Assembly (NCBI RefSeq): GCF_019399895.1
Contig: NC_091880.1
Span: 4,402,001 to 4,466,000, forward strand
DNA from: Cardiocondyla obscurior
Lineage: Eukaryota > Arthropoda > Insecta > Hymenoptera > Formicidae
Direction of reading: 5' to 3'
Length of the DNA: 64,000 nucleotides
Part shown: positions 40,101-52,500 of the stretch, in pieces
Position numbering within the stretch: the first letter of the stretch is position 1
Layout of the letters: each line of letters opens with the position of its first letter
Notes under the pieces: model-generated
Told to the model about the DNA's origin: nothing
The model's database searches: none
The model's input: the letters and a program-made list of their open reading frames with translations, nothing else
Made by a program: the position numbers and the translations under genes

Positions 40101-43100
40101 AAGAAGATGAAAGCCTGAGAATACCAACACGTAGTACATAAATTTTACGCAAACAAGATGCGGAAAATGATTTACCCGCGAGGAGAACAAAGTTGAAACA
40201 TATTGTCGTGAATTATATACTTTTCTGCAGACAACTAGCGTACAATATAATTTCAAAATTCATAATTTCGTAATAATTCTTCGAAAAGAAAACAGAAAAA
40301 CAAAAAAAAGAACTTTGCGCACTGTAAAAATACTCTATTTTTATTTACCATTAATTTTTATAATAAAAAATCGACGATTTTTTTAAAGCTTTTAAAAAAA
40401 TTTACTTTATTAATTCCTACTAATTCTAACTAATTCAAATTAAATTAAAGTTTATTGTTGAAAAATCAAATTACCGGTTAAGTATTATCGTTCCATGCCT
40501 GTTTTCAGTAGCATACCCGGAGTCAATATCAAGCAATGTATTATTAGTGATATAATTAATAAGAAATCGATTTATAATCTTTACGGCGACGTATTTCGTG
40601 GCTAGTAATACAACGTCTGCATGTGCAATTGTTCGCGGGCGACACGGTCGACGTAGCAAAGTTCCCATTCTCCTAGCGCTCGTGCAATTAGAGTTTCGCG
40701 GCATGTGTACCACCGTGTTTGCAATGTGTCGGCATGTCTTGCCGCAAAGAGCGAGATTAATTGGCGTGAATTACTCCGGTTGCTCTATTCTCAAAAGCGG
40801 GCGCGACTCACGTTTGAACCGGTGCCGATCGCGTCACAGATCGCGACCTGAAACCTACTCGGCACTTTGCCACGCGATACACGTGTTTTGTGAGCTCGCA
40901 ACGGAAGCGTACAGTGGAAATGAAGGCAGGAGAATTGTTCTTCTGAATTTTTAACGATTCCTCGAACGCGATAATCGGTAAAATAATAGAACCTGATTCC
41001 TATTATTGTCGATGGTTCGTAATTTTATTTAAGAAAAATTCAACTTTGAAATTCAATATGTCTATTATCGTAATTAAAGTGACAGTCATGCCATTTCAAT
41101 TTTAGCTTTAGACTTAAACGTATGCAGTGAATTGCAGTTTAACAAATATACGTTTAACAGATCTGCTAAAAATCCGCAAATAATGAAATAAAGCTAATAA
41201 ATTCGATAACTTTGGTAACAAAAATATCGCGATGAAAAATTGATACGTAATGCTGTGAAAATAACTGTGCTCCAATATTTTCCACAGAGTATTGCCATCG
41301 CGTGCAAGTATCGTCACATAATGGACTAAACTTTAAGTCATTTCAATGATTTATTTCAAATAGTTTACCGAGAACAGATTTCCGTGACGCACTGATTCTT
41401 AATTATTTAATGTACGATGTGCTAATCCTATTGGAGCGCACGGATTTCATAGTAACCTTTTACGAATGTTCCTCGTTTCGCCGGCGGCAAAGAAAAAAAA
41501 AAAAAAAAGAAAAGAACTCACGCGAATACTCCATTAGCGAAAACGAACGCGCGCGGTTATCGCCGTCGGCTGGTTCTTCGTATGTATTGACAAGAGTAAA
41601 ACGACGAGAGAACTCGCGAGACGCCTGGTATATCGTATTTGCGCGCAGTACTTAGAAAACATGCGTTTGTGAATTCATTATAAAAGAATTCCGTTCGTAC
41701 GGACGTTTCGAAAATTGGGAAATATCCGGAGAAATCAATGGTGAAAGGACGGCCGTGCCATTTTGTAAAATTAATAATGCAAGTCGCGAGCAATATCAGC
41801 TAATGAGTAATATCAACGAGCAGAATCAAAGAGAACGAATAGATTGACGGTCAATTCACCTGGTATACCTATATTTATCGACGCCGCAAGCTTGCGCGTG
41901 AGCTTTCGAAAGAATTTCTCTACGTTACGCACAGCTCGTACACGCTAATTAAATATAATAAACTTTCTGTTTAATGTACAAGATTTAAACTTGCATAAAG
42001 CTAAAAATAAAATATGAAATAAAAAGAATTATAAATATTTCTTTTTTTTTTGTAGCGTTACATTAATTTAATTTTAATTTCTCATATTATTTAATAAATT
42101 AACAAAATTATAACCATTTAAATTCCCTTGTCAAAAGTATATATAATTAAAATTAAGGAAATATTAAAGTTTTTTCATATTTGACGTGTTACGTGTTAAA
42201 TGCAAGTCGAATATGTCTAATAATATGGTTATCATATATATATTTAAAATCGCTTATATTAAAATGTTCTTAAATCTTTATACATAATTTTTTCACGGAA
42301 AATTTCTTGTTATACTCGGAATAATATGTTTTCATACAAAATCTGATAATTTTTAAAAAGTCTAAAGAAAAAATTAAGATATTTTATAGTAAATTCGTAT
42401 ACAACATGTTTAGCTGAGCAAAAATATATATCATTTTTTTTTTTTACGCAGTTTACTCTTGTAAAAGAAATGTCTATATTCTTTTCTAGTTGAAATGTTA
42501 ACGAGTCTTTTTTTTTCCGTCGGAATTATTCAGACGGATAAAACACAGAAATATTTTTTCACGGATTATCCAGTGAAGTATGCGGAAGGTGAAAGAAACT
42601 CGTTGGTGCAGAACAATAAAAAAAAAATACGAAAAATCGTGATATGCGCCGAACGAGAAGTTTTCCACTAGTGCCATTTTTCCACGCGCAATAAAGGCTT
42701 TTAAAAATGCAAAATGCGCATCGCGCGATGCCCTCGTTAAAGACTATGTGATGTTTGGCTAGCGGGTACTTGACGCGGTAATTACCCGCGAATTTGCAAC
42801 CGTACGTCGGCGTATTCCCGTAAACGCTAAAACTGAGTGTGCAAAGAGTGTTGCTTTTTTTAATTGTACAAAGAGTAGTTATCAATATTCCCAGATGTTC
42901 CTCGCAATAGGATAATACAGTTATTAAATTAGAATATTTATTAATTTTTTTCTTTCTTCCGGAAATGCTGTCAACTGAATTATACGCATCGTAACGTGTA
43001 CGCGTAAAGAGGCGAATGTTTTTAAAACCATACGCAGCTTAATGAATTTACCACAATGCATTTTCTTAATTCTCGCACCTATCTAAAGACGGCGATCTTA

Positions 43101-43403
43101 ATTTTATGTAGAAGGAAAAAGAAAATTTTATATATCGTATTTTTATACCACGCTTTGAAAGAAAAGATTTGATTCTAAGTAAAAAGAAAAAAACGTTTCT
43201 CTTCTGTTCTTTTATACAATATGTTTTTTCATTTCTTCGCAAAAGATATGCGAAAAATATTAGCAATGCAATCTTAATAAATGCCCGCAAATGTTGCTTA
43301 TGTTATTGTTCAAAGAAGCCGACAGCATCGGAACAAAGACCCTATGCGCGGTCGGTCTGATAAAGCAGCATCGAGCTTGCTACATGTATAGCGAGCGACA
43401 CTG

Positions 43404-43452
43404 TGTTGTATCAGGAGAGAAGACCTCTCGGTGGTTTCTCCATGATACAGCA
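43404..43452 (+). ncRNA. Compact 49-nt hairpin, candidate structured RNA or DNA element
   Basis: About 20 pairs can be formed: ten with one wobble (43404-43413 with 43443-43452), one bulged A (43442), five more (GGAGA/TCTCC), then GA/TT, a 2x2 internal loop, ACC/GGT and a TCTC tetraloop. The 22-nt arms resemble a microRNA precursor, but the 4-nt loop is smaller than usual for Dicer substrates. It is the left end of a roughly 100-bp unit duplicated at 44225. Transcription is not shown. Confidence 0.3.
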
Positions 43453-43505
43453 ATAAACTTGGAATAGCTTGTTAGCCGGAGGCGTCCACTAGCAATCGGG
43501 AAGAC
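43409..43505 (+). repeat. Direct repeat, copy 1
   Basis: It starts TATCAGGAGAGAAG and contains TTTCTCC, GCTTGTTAGCC and AATCG, in the same order as copy 2 about 816 bp to the right. Identity by eye is near 65-70%. The strongest match is TATCAGGAGAGAAGA and GCTTGTTAGCC. Confidence 0.65.
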
Positions 43506-44224
43506 AGCCATCCCTTTACATCGGAATGTAGAACTTTAATTAAGATGTAACACGGTTAAGTCAAGTGGCGAATTCCTGCATCGTGCCACGAATTTGAATC
43601 TTATGTGTTATATGATGTTCGGAATACAGATATGTATTTTTGCCCATCAATTTTGCACAATTAAGCCCATTATCTAAAATCACCCGTTCGAAACTTCTTT
43701 AAAAACTTGTTCCCGTGGCACAACTAAATTAAATTCAATTTTGCAGCATAAGAATAATTATTATTCCAAAGATTAAAAAATCTCATTTTCTTTTTTTTTT
43801 TTTTTTAATTTTTTCTTTATAAGAAAAAATTAAAAATTATCTGCATATTATACAACGTAAAGATATAAAAAAAAAGAGAATTTCAAAACCGATATAATAT
43901 TTATATAACCGATATAATATACTATCCGCTAGAATTTTCTTCCACATGTGTGTTAACAATCAAGTCTTAATTCGATCGCGATAAGGATAGCGCGGTGGTA
44001 CGCGGTGTCGCTCGACTCGGCCAAGCTAATACTAATCAAACAATCCATCACCCTCGAATAACTCAGCTTTCCACGCGTCGTGTGCTGTACAGAGAGAAAG
44101 AGAGACGTTGTCTGCGAGGGGCGCGCACGGATAAACGGGTGTCATGTTGTCTATATAGAGAACGAGCGCGAGGGTTGATAGGAGAAGAAGAAGGAGGAGA
44201 TGGAAGCAAGTAAGTTTCGCACTC
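43506..44224. other. AT-rich spacer between the direct repeats
   Basis: Contains T-rich sequence near 43790-43806 and two copies of ACCGATATAATAT near 43890-43920. Close to the right end lies CTATATAGA (about 44153), a TATA-like word, followed about 55 bp later by a donor-like GCAA/GTAAGT near 44209. An open frame (43995-44213 plus) overlaps this but is arginine-rich and unrecognised. A non-coding first exon is possible. Confidence 0.3.
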
Positions 44225-44330
44225 TATCAGGAGAGAAGAGGCCACGGGGTTTCTCCGGGGCAGGTGCTGCGGCGAAGTTCGAATGGCTTGTTAGCCAGAG
44301 GGGTCTGCATCCGTAATCGAGAGGGCAGAC
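44225..44330 (+). repeat. Direct repeat, copy 2
   Basis: Paralogue of 43409-43505. The inner GGAGA/TCTCC pairing of the hairpin is kept, but the outer TGTATCA/TGATACA arm is not, because the right side has become GGGGCAGG. The outer stem is therefore unique to copy 1, or was lost here. Confidence 0.65.
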
Positions 44331-44484
44331 TGGGTTCGCGGGCGAGAGGGACGTGGACTAGTTACATCACTACGTAGCGTGCCTGCGTCTATAAACTCTA
44401 CTACCATCGCAGCGAACCATAACTGACCCGTCACTAACTTGTCGGGATACCATCCACTGACGAACCTTGATTCATAAATCAAAT

Positions 44485-44533
44485 CGCGCGGCGCGGCGCG
44501 GCTCGGCTCGGCTCAGCTCCGATCGGCTCGGCG
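44485..44533. repeat. GGCGC/GGCTC pentanucleotide tract
   Basis: Roughly nine GC-rich 5-bp units, the first half GGCGC-type and the second GGCTC-type with interruptions. Local GC content is far above the background. Confidence 0.75.
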
Positions 44534-45192
44534 TGGCTGCGGTCACGCGAAGGTGCCAGCCGCGCCGTTTAACGCTGCCACCGACTCTAATGCCGTTCGA
44601 GTTAGTTTGGCCCGATGCGCACCCGGATATCCGTATTTCGAACACTCAACCTGCTGCAGGATGCACGCGGAGCCACGCGGACATGGAAATACAGAACGCG
44701 GGATACGTGTACACGCGGAGGCTCGCGAAATTTCGTTCGCGTTCGAGCGAATTCTCGTCCCTCTGAGAATAGAGTTCCGTAAACGTTAGCTGATAAATAT
44801 TTAAATAGCCGGAAAAGAAAAAAAAAAATTAATGAAAGTTCTACTGATTTAACGTTACACGAAGTATATTTTCAGTGTAATATTAATACCGAATAAAATC
44901 TGCATTGCAAACAAGAATCACAACCAATATTGATTATAATATTATATATTACATACAAAAAAAAATTATTGCGTAAAGTTTTAATTCTTACTTAAAAAAA
45001 ACATATATATTACGCAACGGAAATATATTTACTTTCTCTGTGCCAATGGATCTTGTTGGAAAGGTTACATAAAAGAGTTTATATCATGCATATATTATCG
45101 CTCTTGCAGCTGTAAGCAAGATGTTACTTTGCAATTTTCTCGGAAAGAAGTAATCTCGCATTATACCAACGTGCAAACGGATGTCGTTACGG

Positions 45193-45215
45193 AAAAAAAA
45201 AAAAAAAAAAAAAAA
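45193..45215. repeat. A23 homopolymer
   Basis: Uninterrupted adenine run preceded by TTACGG. Confidence 0.9.
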
Positions 45216-48200
45216 GCAAGCGTAACCGTTTGTAAAGCAGCTCATAAACAAGTTGCATTGTAAAATGCATTTATTTCTGTGTTAGCGACACGTCGGACGG
45301 ACGGAATAAAATAGGGCTTCTTATGCGCACGGGGCCGTTCTAACTTCACCTACATAGTGAGACCGACGAAGATCGGCACCAGAGCACTAACTCTTTAGAC
45401 GCGGTCGCGACTTCGAGGGGAGTTAAACGTTCTCCTTAGTAGATAAACTTATTGGCTACACCGGCGACAAAGAACGAAAGCGGTCACCGTGAAATAACGT
45501 TATCTAGGCTAAAGTCTTACTCTTTATTTGCCGAATTAGTAAAAGATTTTTATTATATCGATATATATGTCAGTAAAATTGCAAGAATATATAATTAATT
45601 TTTGCTTCTTAAAACTTGAGCAAACTTGAAAATCTCTCGCGAAATGCAATGGAGTGATAGAACCTTACGTTGTTTGCATGTAACGAGACACGCACAGAAA
45701 ACAGCACGAGATCTATCAGTAAAAGCAGACAGCCAGATAGCTCGCAACAAACATTGTTGTAAGCAAAGCACGCATAGCAGTAGGCAAGACAGTTTGTCAG
45801 AGAACCAGCAATGTTCCATGAACTTAGGGCCTGAATTTCGTTGTCTTGTATACGATTTCACACACAGATTTTTAGCCCCGGTAGAAAACTTCGCAAGAAT
45901 CTCTGTGCTTTAGATTTTATTTATACGTCTCTTATTTTTCGCGGGATAATAAATCTGCAAAAAGCTCCGTTTCGCGAGACAGCGTACGGGGAAGCCGACA
46001 ACAATGCGTCCCCGTATGTTGCGAGACTTGAGTTTCGCGTCCCGAATGTCGCGAGAACGCGCGAACGACGTGATGCAATGAATAAGTGAGTCCCTGGCGG
46101 TGACGTGAAATTTTGTCTCGGAGCCTTTTCATTTCCAAGTTTCCGTTCGCTGCGACCGGAAATAAACTTTTTACCAACGCCTCGGGGTTTCCAAGTCTTC
46201 CGCGAATATAGACGTACGAACGCCAGTTAAATACATTTTTCATCGACGTCGAAATAGCGAGAATGACTGACGAAGTAACTGACATACTACTGCAAAAGAC
46301 ATTTCCACGCCAAACAACTGGATACATCACGGCGCGTTTCGTACGTACGTTCTACTTTGGAAAGATTCCATTCGCGTGAGTAACGAATACGATAAAGAAG
46401 CAGATAGAGACGTACTTTTTATATTTTAATTAAAATTTTATAAAGGGCTAATTGCCCTCCGCGATCTTTAATCTGTCGATTGAAACTTTAATGTGTATCT
46501 TGATAAACAAAGGTTGAAATTAACTTAATTTTTTTTCTTTTTTTTTCGGGCATTTTATTTACCAAGCTCCCCAGGTGAAACGCACGAGGCGTGGAGGCGT
46601 TAATAGGAAACTTGGTGCTTTTATTTTAAGGACTATCCTGTTAAAATCTCCGAGTTCGTTCAAGTAACGAACAACCTCCAAGTGTAACAGCGCAAACGGA
46701 TAAACGTATCCGCATTCGATAGAGCTCCACTAGGTCTCGGGATGTGTTCTTTTTCGCGTTTCCTGTTTTCCAACAAAAATAAAGATTTTACGTGCCGCGC
46801 TTCGAGCTACCGGCCGCGTATACCGGGTGAGCAGTCAAGCATGCGGTGAATGTCTCTCCTTGCACCGACTTTGAAACTTGTGCAGGCGGTAGAATAGAAT
46901 CGACTTGATAGTATCTCGCCGGCACGAGCAAATGACAATTGTTATACACGGGATCAAGAACGTCGCGAGTAGAATTTTTGCTACTGAATGTCTGATAAAA
47001 TGTCTTCGTAACTTATACGCGTGTTTCGGAACAAATTTAAAACCCTGCCGAAGCGAAAGATGATAATTTTCTTACGAAAATATTCGCAGCGTGGTGAATG
47101 TAAAATTATACGTACGTATAATAAAAGGTTGTAAAAAGGAAAAAATTTTATTCTTGTGTTATTTTGGGACAGTTATGTATATTATACATATGTATAATGC
47201 AAGGTGCTTCGGTGACGGCCCGCGCCTTGAAACGACGATCCTACTTCTAAGAAATAACACACCAACACTTCGAGATAACGTTGTACGCTTGACAAACACT
47301 TGAGAAATTTCTTTGAAACTTCGATCAAGCTGTTCTCGATACGAAGAAAGTTCTCAAGTTTTGATCGGTGAAAATGCAAGGTTTGCAGCGTGAGAAAATT
47401 TTACGGGGTTATCACATATCGATTACTATAGATCTTGAAGACGAAGGGACGCGTAGAAGTCGAGCGATATAACGATTATATTCAACGCGTAATAAAAATT
47501 AAAATTAATGATATTAAATTAATTTTTTCTTTTTTTTAATATATGATTTTACTATTTCGCATAATATGATAACAAAAATTAATCTTAACTATCATACAAA
47601 AGCTCAAAGAGATTCGAAAAAGATTCAGATTCAGCCTTTGCTTGCAAAGAGAGTGTGAAACAGCGGTGTTCGCCGCTCTCGTAGATGAGAAATCGTCCTG
47701 CGAATCTTCGTGACAAAGGGTGCGTCAAGTGATGACAAAAGTGATAGAAATCGCGCGCAAAGAGACAGCGCCGTTGAAATTATCTGCCCGCACGATTCTC
47801 AGTCTGTTAGATTCAAGTTATTTCCAATATACCGCGTATCCCGCGCAGTTACGAGCTACTTCATAAATATACACGGACCGGGCGACGGAACGAACCAACT
47901 CCCTAAATTACTTTTACATCGTACGCTTTGGAACGAACCAGCTAACAGAGAAATAACGTCGGGGCTCGCTTGACAAAAAGTTTCGAAATCCCTTTGAAGT
48001 TACGGGACAGCGAAGCTTTTCGGCGAGTGGAACGTAATGGAAACTTCGGACCTACACCGAAACGCGTAGACCTAAACGAGTTTCTCCGGAAGAGTAGAAT
48101 TTCGCGCACCCTCTCCCACCTCCTTTCCCGTTGGCGCATCTTCGCGCAAATATAGACGTCCGGGGATGCCTAGAGACGAAGTTCTATTAATTAAAAGCCC

Positions 48201-50720
48201 AGATGCGTTGATTACAAGTTTGCTCTTTCTACGTTTTAAATTGCCCTTCATTATACGCTTGCGCTGCTACCTGGATATATAATTTACGGAAAATGACTTT
48301 CCGCAGGCAGCGGGATACGCAGTTTCGTCTAAAATAATCGCGGTTCTTTCAGCAGATTCGCCTCGTACGAGCTACAGTTTCTCCAAGAGAGAAAGACAGA
48401 CAGAGGGAGGGAGAGAGAGGCGTATTTTGTAACGTCCAATGTACGAAACTACCATTTGCAGAAGTATAATGCACAGAGTTGGCGCGAAACGGCAGAAACT
48501 TCCTATTCTACGCAATAACGGCAGTTGAAATTAACACTCATTTAGCCCCCTCTTTTAAGAACACTATGGAGATATAATCGTCGAGCGAACTACAAAATAA
48601 TTCTGGAAACGGTTTAACCACCTTTCTACAGCCTGTCAGAGTGCGGGTGATGGAGTCATGTGCCCAGCGAGTGGAAATATCCATCTAATTTTTCAAGGAC
48701 TAAAAATCATCGTCGTAAATGTGGATAAATCGTAAAAATACGCTGGGATTTTTTCATTGTTCTTTTACACTTACATTTCAATTAAAACTTAAAATATATA
48801 CGTTTGAATTTTGTAGCATTTTATATGCAACAACAGAGTAAGCGTTACTAAATAAATACATTTACAAATTTATTATTTTAAACTAATTTTTCTATTTTAT
48901 CGTACTATTTTTTATCCTTTTATTGTTATTCGTAAGAATTCAGCTTTACTAAGCTTGCAAAGAGAAGATTAAAAAAATAATACGTTAGGGACCACAGCTA
49001 ATGTTACGCGGAGGCTATTTTAAAAAAAGCGAGGTAAATTAAACAGAAGGATCACTACGCGTTATTGTTTATTTTAATCCTAAATTCGCGATGTACGAAC
49101 TCTTTCGCGGCTCAATCGTGTACGAGAAATTCTTATTAAGCACTCGGAATCCTGGTGGACACGGGCGAAAAATCGCGTGTGAACAGGCAACGGATGTGTT
49201 TGCGATTCCACCGAGATCCTCCGATGGGGCTTACTGTTGACGCAGCGCGGTTGACATTCGGCTCCTGCTGGAGAAAGAGAGACCGACTCGAGAATTGCTC
49301 GTGCAAACAGAACCGGGTTTGTCGAAGGCGAAGGAACCGCAGGTAGAGTTCGTAAAAAGGACGGCGAAGGAGACGCGATGGAGATCGCGGCGAAAAAACA
49401 CGCGCGCGCGTTCCCTCGGCGACGCCGACGCCTCGAGTGTTCTAGTCGCGAACGGAATAAGTAATGCGAACTGCGACAGGAGATTTAGCATGGAGCTTCT
49501 TCTTCGTATACAACCTCATTACGTACCGGGGACGTATTTTTGGGGCTGAGCCCCGACGTAACATCGCCATAAATTGCGGCAATCGCTCACTTACTTTCTC
49601 CTTTCTTCCCTTTGTCAGTCGTTGCTTTTCACGCGCCTCTTGAAAGAAAAAAAAAAAAAAAACGCGCGGATATGACAAATAAAACGATTCGGTAACGTTC
49701 GCTTCTCAATAAGAAGAGTATCGAGGCAATTGCACGATAAGCGCGTTGCAAAAGAAACTTTTTCCGATAAAAAGTGTAGTGTTACATTTTTTAATTACGT
49801 AATGAATAACTATTTTATATTAAAATTGTATGTGCTTTCTGCTTTTTTTCTTTTTTTTCTGTTTTTTTTTATTTTTAATATCAATAAGCTCTTTTTACCT
49901 CAATAATTTTTAATCAAAATTATATACATATTACTTCTCGTCAAAAACGTAGTCTAAAAAAAAATACAACTTAAAATCTGTCTCGTATATCATTTTATAT
50001 TTTGGCAAAAATTTATTATACTCTTGAAGAAAAATTTAACCCACGTTTAAAATGATTTTGGCCACACAATATTTTTCAATGATATTACATAGTAATAAGT
50101 TCACGTTGTTGATGGAAATAAGATCGCAAAATTGATTTCGGTTTACACGGCATTTGTGTGTCTGCAACGTATAAGTAAAAAATGCTTGAATTACGCATAC
50201 GTTCGAATTTTCCTACGGGCAAATTTTCCTAGCAGCAGACCTCGTTTCAGGATCGTGATAATTTTTGATAATATTCAACTTCTATAATGAAATGCGATTC
50301 GGGAATTATTTGAATTTCGTTAACACAGATTTCCATTTAAAATCACAGCTTTTTATCAACGAGGAATAAAAATTTTTAATGCTACTCTGTCAAATGGAAA
50401 TTAAATAACACGTCGACGATAACAGCGCAAATATTAACGTGAGGTACCATAAAACTGCAAGAAGCATAACTGATTGGCAGAGACCTTCGTACAACAATAT
50501 GGTAAAAATACCGACGAAATGTAATATCGACTGATGAAATTTAAAGTTTTCGTTGGACAGTGCCTAATAAAAGGAAATTTGAACTTTTAATGTTAAAAAT
50601 CCATGTAACATTTTGTGGAAACGCATAACAATATATCGTTTCGCACAATACGGTTTTAAATTCTCAAACCACGTACCCTATTGTTTCCGTCCCCTATTCT
50701 GATTTCTCACAATATTCCAA

Positions 50721-51257
50721 TCAATATTTCGGTTTACAATTCCGTTTGTCAAGCGACTCGACGACGCGTACTCGTCGAAATTTCGTTGCGAGCTTAAAAA
50801 TTCGAGAATTTATTTCGCCGCAAATCAGTTTCGAAATTATCCGATAAACGCACATCAGTTTTCGCTGATGAATTCGGTTAAGCCTATTTCTCGCCGGAGA
50901 ATTGCAAACTAAAATGACAATACATTTTCTATTCTTTTCGGAATTCATTACAAAACTAATAAAGTATATCGCGCCGAACTCCCACTGACGTACGTCGGGA
51001 AACGCAATTAGAAGATTAGAACGGGAGTGAACCGCGGTACAACCGAGTTTCACTTTCGTGTAGTACGATGTGGATGTGTATACATATACATGCACCGAGT
51101 ACGCCACCGAAATTTCCAGACTGTCAATGAAACTGCAGTTGCAATTTACGTCATCAACGACATTTGTGGTAGGCCGCACGCGCGCATCATTATCTTTTAA
51201 ATGCGGAAATAATAGAAAAGACAAAAGCAAAACCAACAGCCGAATTATTTCCACCAT
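50721..51257 (-). CDS. Possible secreted or membrane protein frame, 178 codons
   Basis: The frame starts with a true ATG in a good context (CGATGGTGG). Residues 1-19 (MVEIIRLLVLLLSFLLFPH) look like a signal peptide, followed by a polar segment and a CNC pair near residue 39. The C-terminal half is basic and has no domain I recognise. GT sites within the frame (for example GACGTAAAT after about 37 codons) would allow only the N-terminal part to be an exon. A frame this long can arise by chance in 64 kb at this base composition, so the signal-peptide-like start is the main argument. There is no visible TATA box or poly(A) signal context. Confidence 0.25.
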   Translation of the reverse strand: MVEIIRLLVLLLSFLLFPHLKDNDARVRPTTNVVDDVNCNCSFIDSLEISVAYSVHVYVYTSTSYYTKVKLGCTAVHSRSNLLIAFPDVRQWEFGAIYFISFVMNSEKNRKCIVILVCNSPARNRLNRIHQRKLMCVYRIISKLICGEINSRIFKLATKFRRVRVVESLDKRNCKPKY

Positions 51258-52446
51258 CGTCTATCGTAAGACTTAAATGTTCTCGTTAAAACAATGCCAT
51301 GCCAAGTGCCAAATTTAAGTATAAAATATAAAACGTAATTTTTAAAATTCATACATAAGTAATTACAAGCAGCGAGAAAGTGATATGAAAAATATGTATT
51401 TTTAGGAAAAGATAAACACATTAATAATGAAATATCTCCGTCGAAAATAATTTTGACGTGATAAAATTTTTTTCGCGATACCTTTTTTCTCGATCAACGG
51501 AAGACTTTAAGCAAAAATCTCTCTTAAGACTGCGTAATGCTCTAACGGAAATCCCGCTCCAGGTTTTTAAGATAAATACTTGACGATCTTCCCTTGTGAA
51601 GTAGAGATGAGCGATGTTCGTCAATTGTTATATAATGTTCTTATACTCTTTATATCCAAATCTGGGTTAATGGAAAAGTATCAAAGTATCGGAAACGCAA
51701 AGTTTTCACCTGCGAGTTGAGCAGTGTTATTTACGAACTCGTTAAAGAATTAAGAAATAGAGCACCTCTCTCACGATCCGAGAAAATATTAAATTACGAG
51801 ATATATATTTGCTTGTATAAGACGGAAAGTTCCGGTAATTATTATCGTACGTTAGATAATAGATTGACATGTATATAAGATCGTAGATTATTCTGGGAGC
51901 CTGCTAGTCAACGTCACTCTAGTGCCAAATACGCAGCTAATTTGGAAACACGGACTTGCCATATCAATCTCACCGGAGGAGAGACCAGCTATGTTAATGT
52001 ATACTGCAATAGCAGAACGATCCGTTATAACGCATTCTGTTCCTCGATTTTCGAGTATTCGAGGACCATCGTGACAGATGTCCATTTTTCGCTAATTAAT
52101 TAATTTTTCTTTTATCAACGATATTATCTTAATGTATCAACGAAATTGCACGCACTGCATTATTTTTCTTTTTATTTATTTATTTATGTATCATTATCTG
52201 TTTACAGAATGTCAAAATAAATTCAAATAATATCTGTGTAATAATTAATTTCATCAAATATTATTAATCGTTTATAATATTAATTTATTAATTAATGCAC
52301 GTCTGTGAAACGTTCTACTATTCAATATATGCAGCTTTAATAGGGAATAATCCTGGCGTATTGAGTTAATCTCGAGATAATGAAGATACTATCTAGAATC
52401 ACTCTACAGCTAATCTGGTCTTGATCGTAAGTTACATGAGCACAAA

Positions 52447-52500
52447 CTCTCTCTCTCTCTCTCCCTCTCTCGCTGTTTCTCTCTTTCTCTCTTTCTCCCT
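52447..52500. repeat. CT microsatellite
   Basis: CTCTCTCTCTCTCTCC passing into interrupted TTTCTCTC units, followed by a GATTGATCGATCGA stretch. Confidence 0.85.

Larger units (their letters stand above)
32521..43403. other. Gene-free stretch
   Basis: No supported exon in about 10.9 kb. Long AT-rich blocks (34.8-35.8, 37.6-38.7, 42.0-42.5 kb) alternate with moderately CpG-rich ones. Simple repeats are listed separately. A TATAAAAAG word at 37164-37172 follows a GC-rich patch, but no supported exon follows. Open frames of 60-118 codons (for example 40598-40954 plus, which lies in a CpG-rich patch) lack domains and splice context. Confidence 0.45.
44331..50720. other. Gene-free stretch with CpG-rich patches
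   Basis: A GGCGC/GGCTC tract lies at 44485-44533. A23 lies at 45193-45215. CpG-rich patches (45.6-46.3, 47.7-48.2, 49.15-49.55 kb) contain overlapping open frames on both strands with no recognisable domain. A frame at 49295-49549 plus crosses a CCGCAG/GTAGAG site and is not supported further. A GA tract lies at 48388-48420. Confidence 0.4.

Noticed and set aside
40598..40954. 118-codon plus frame
   Set aside because: It lies in a CpG-rich patch, has no domain, and shows no splice signals in sensible places.
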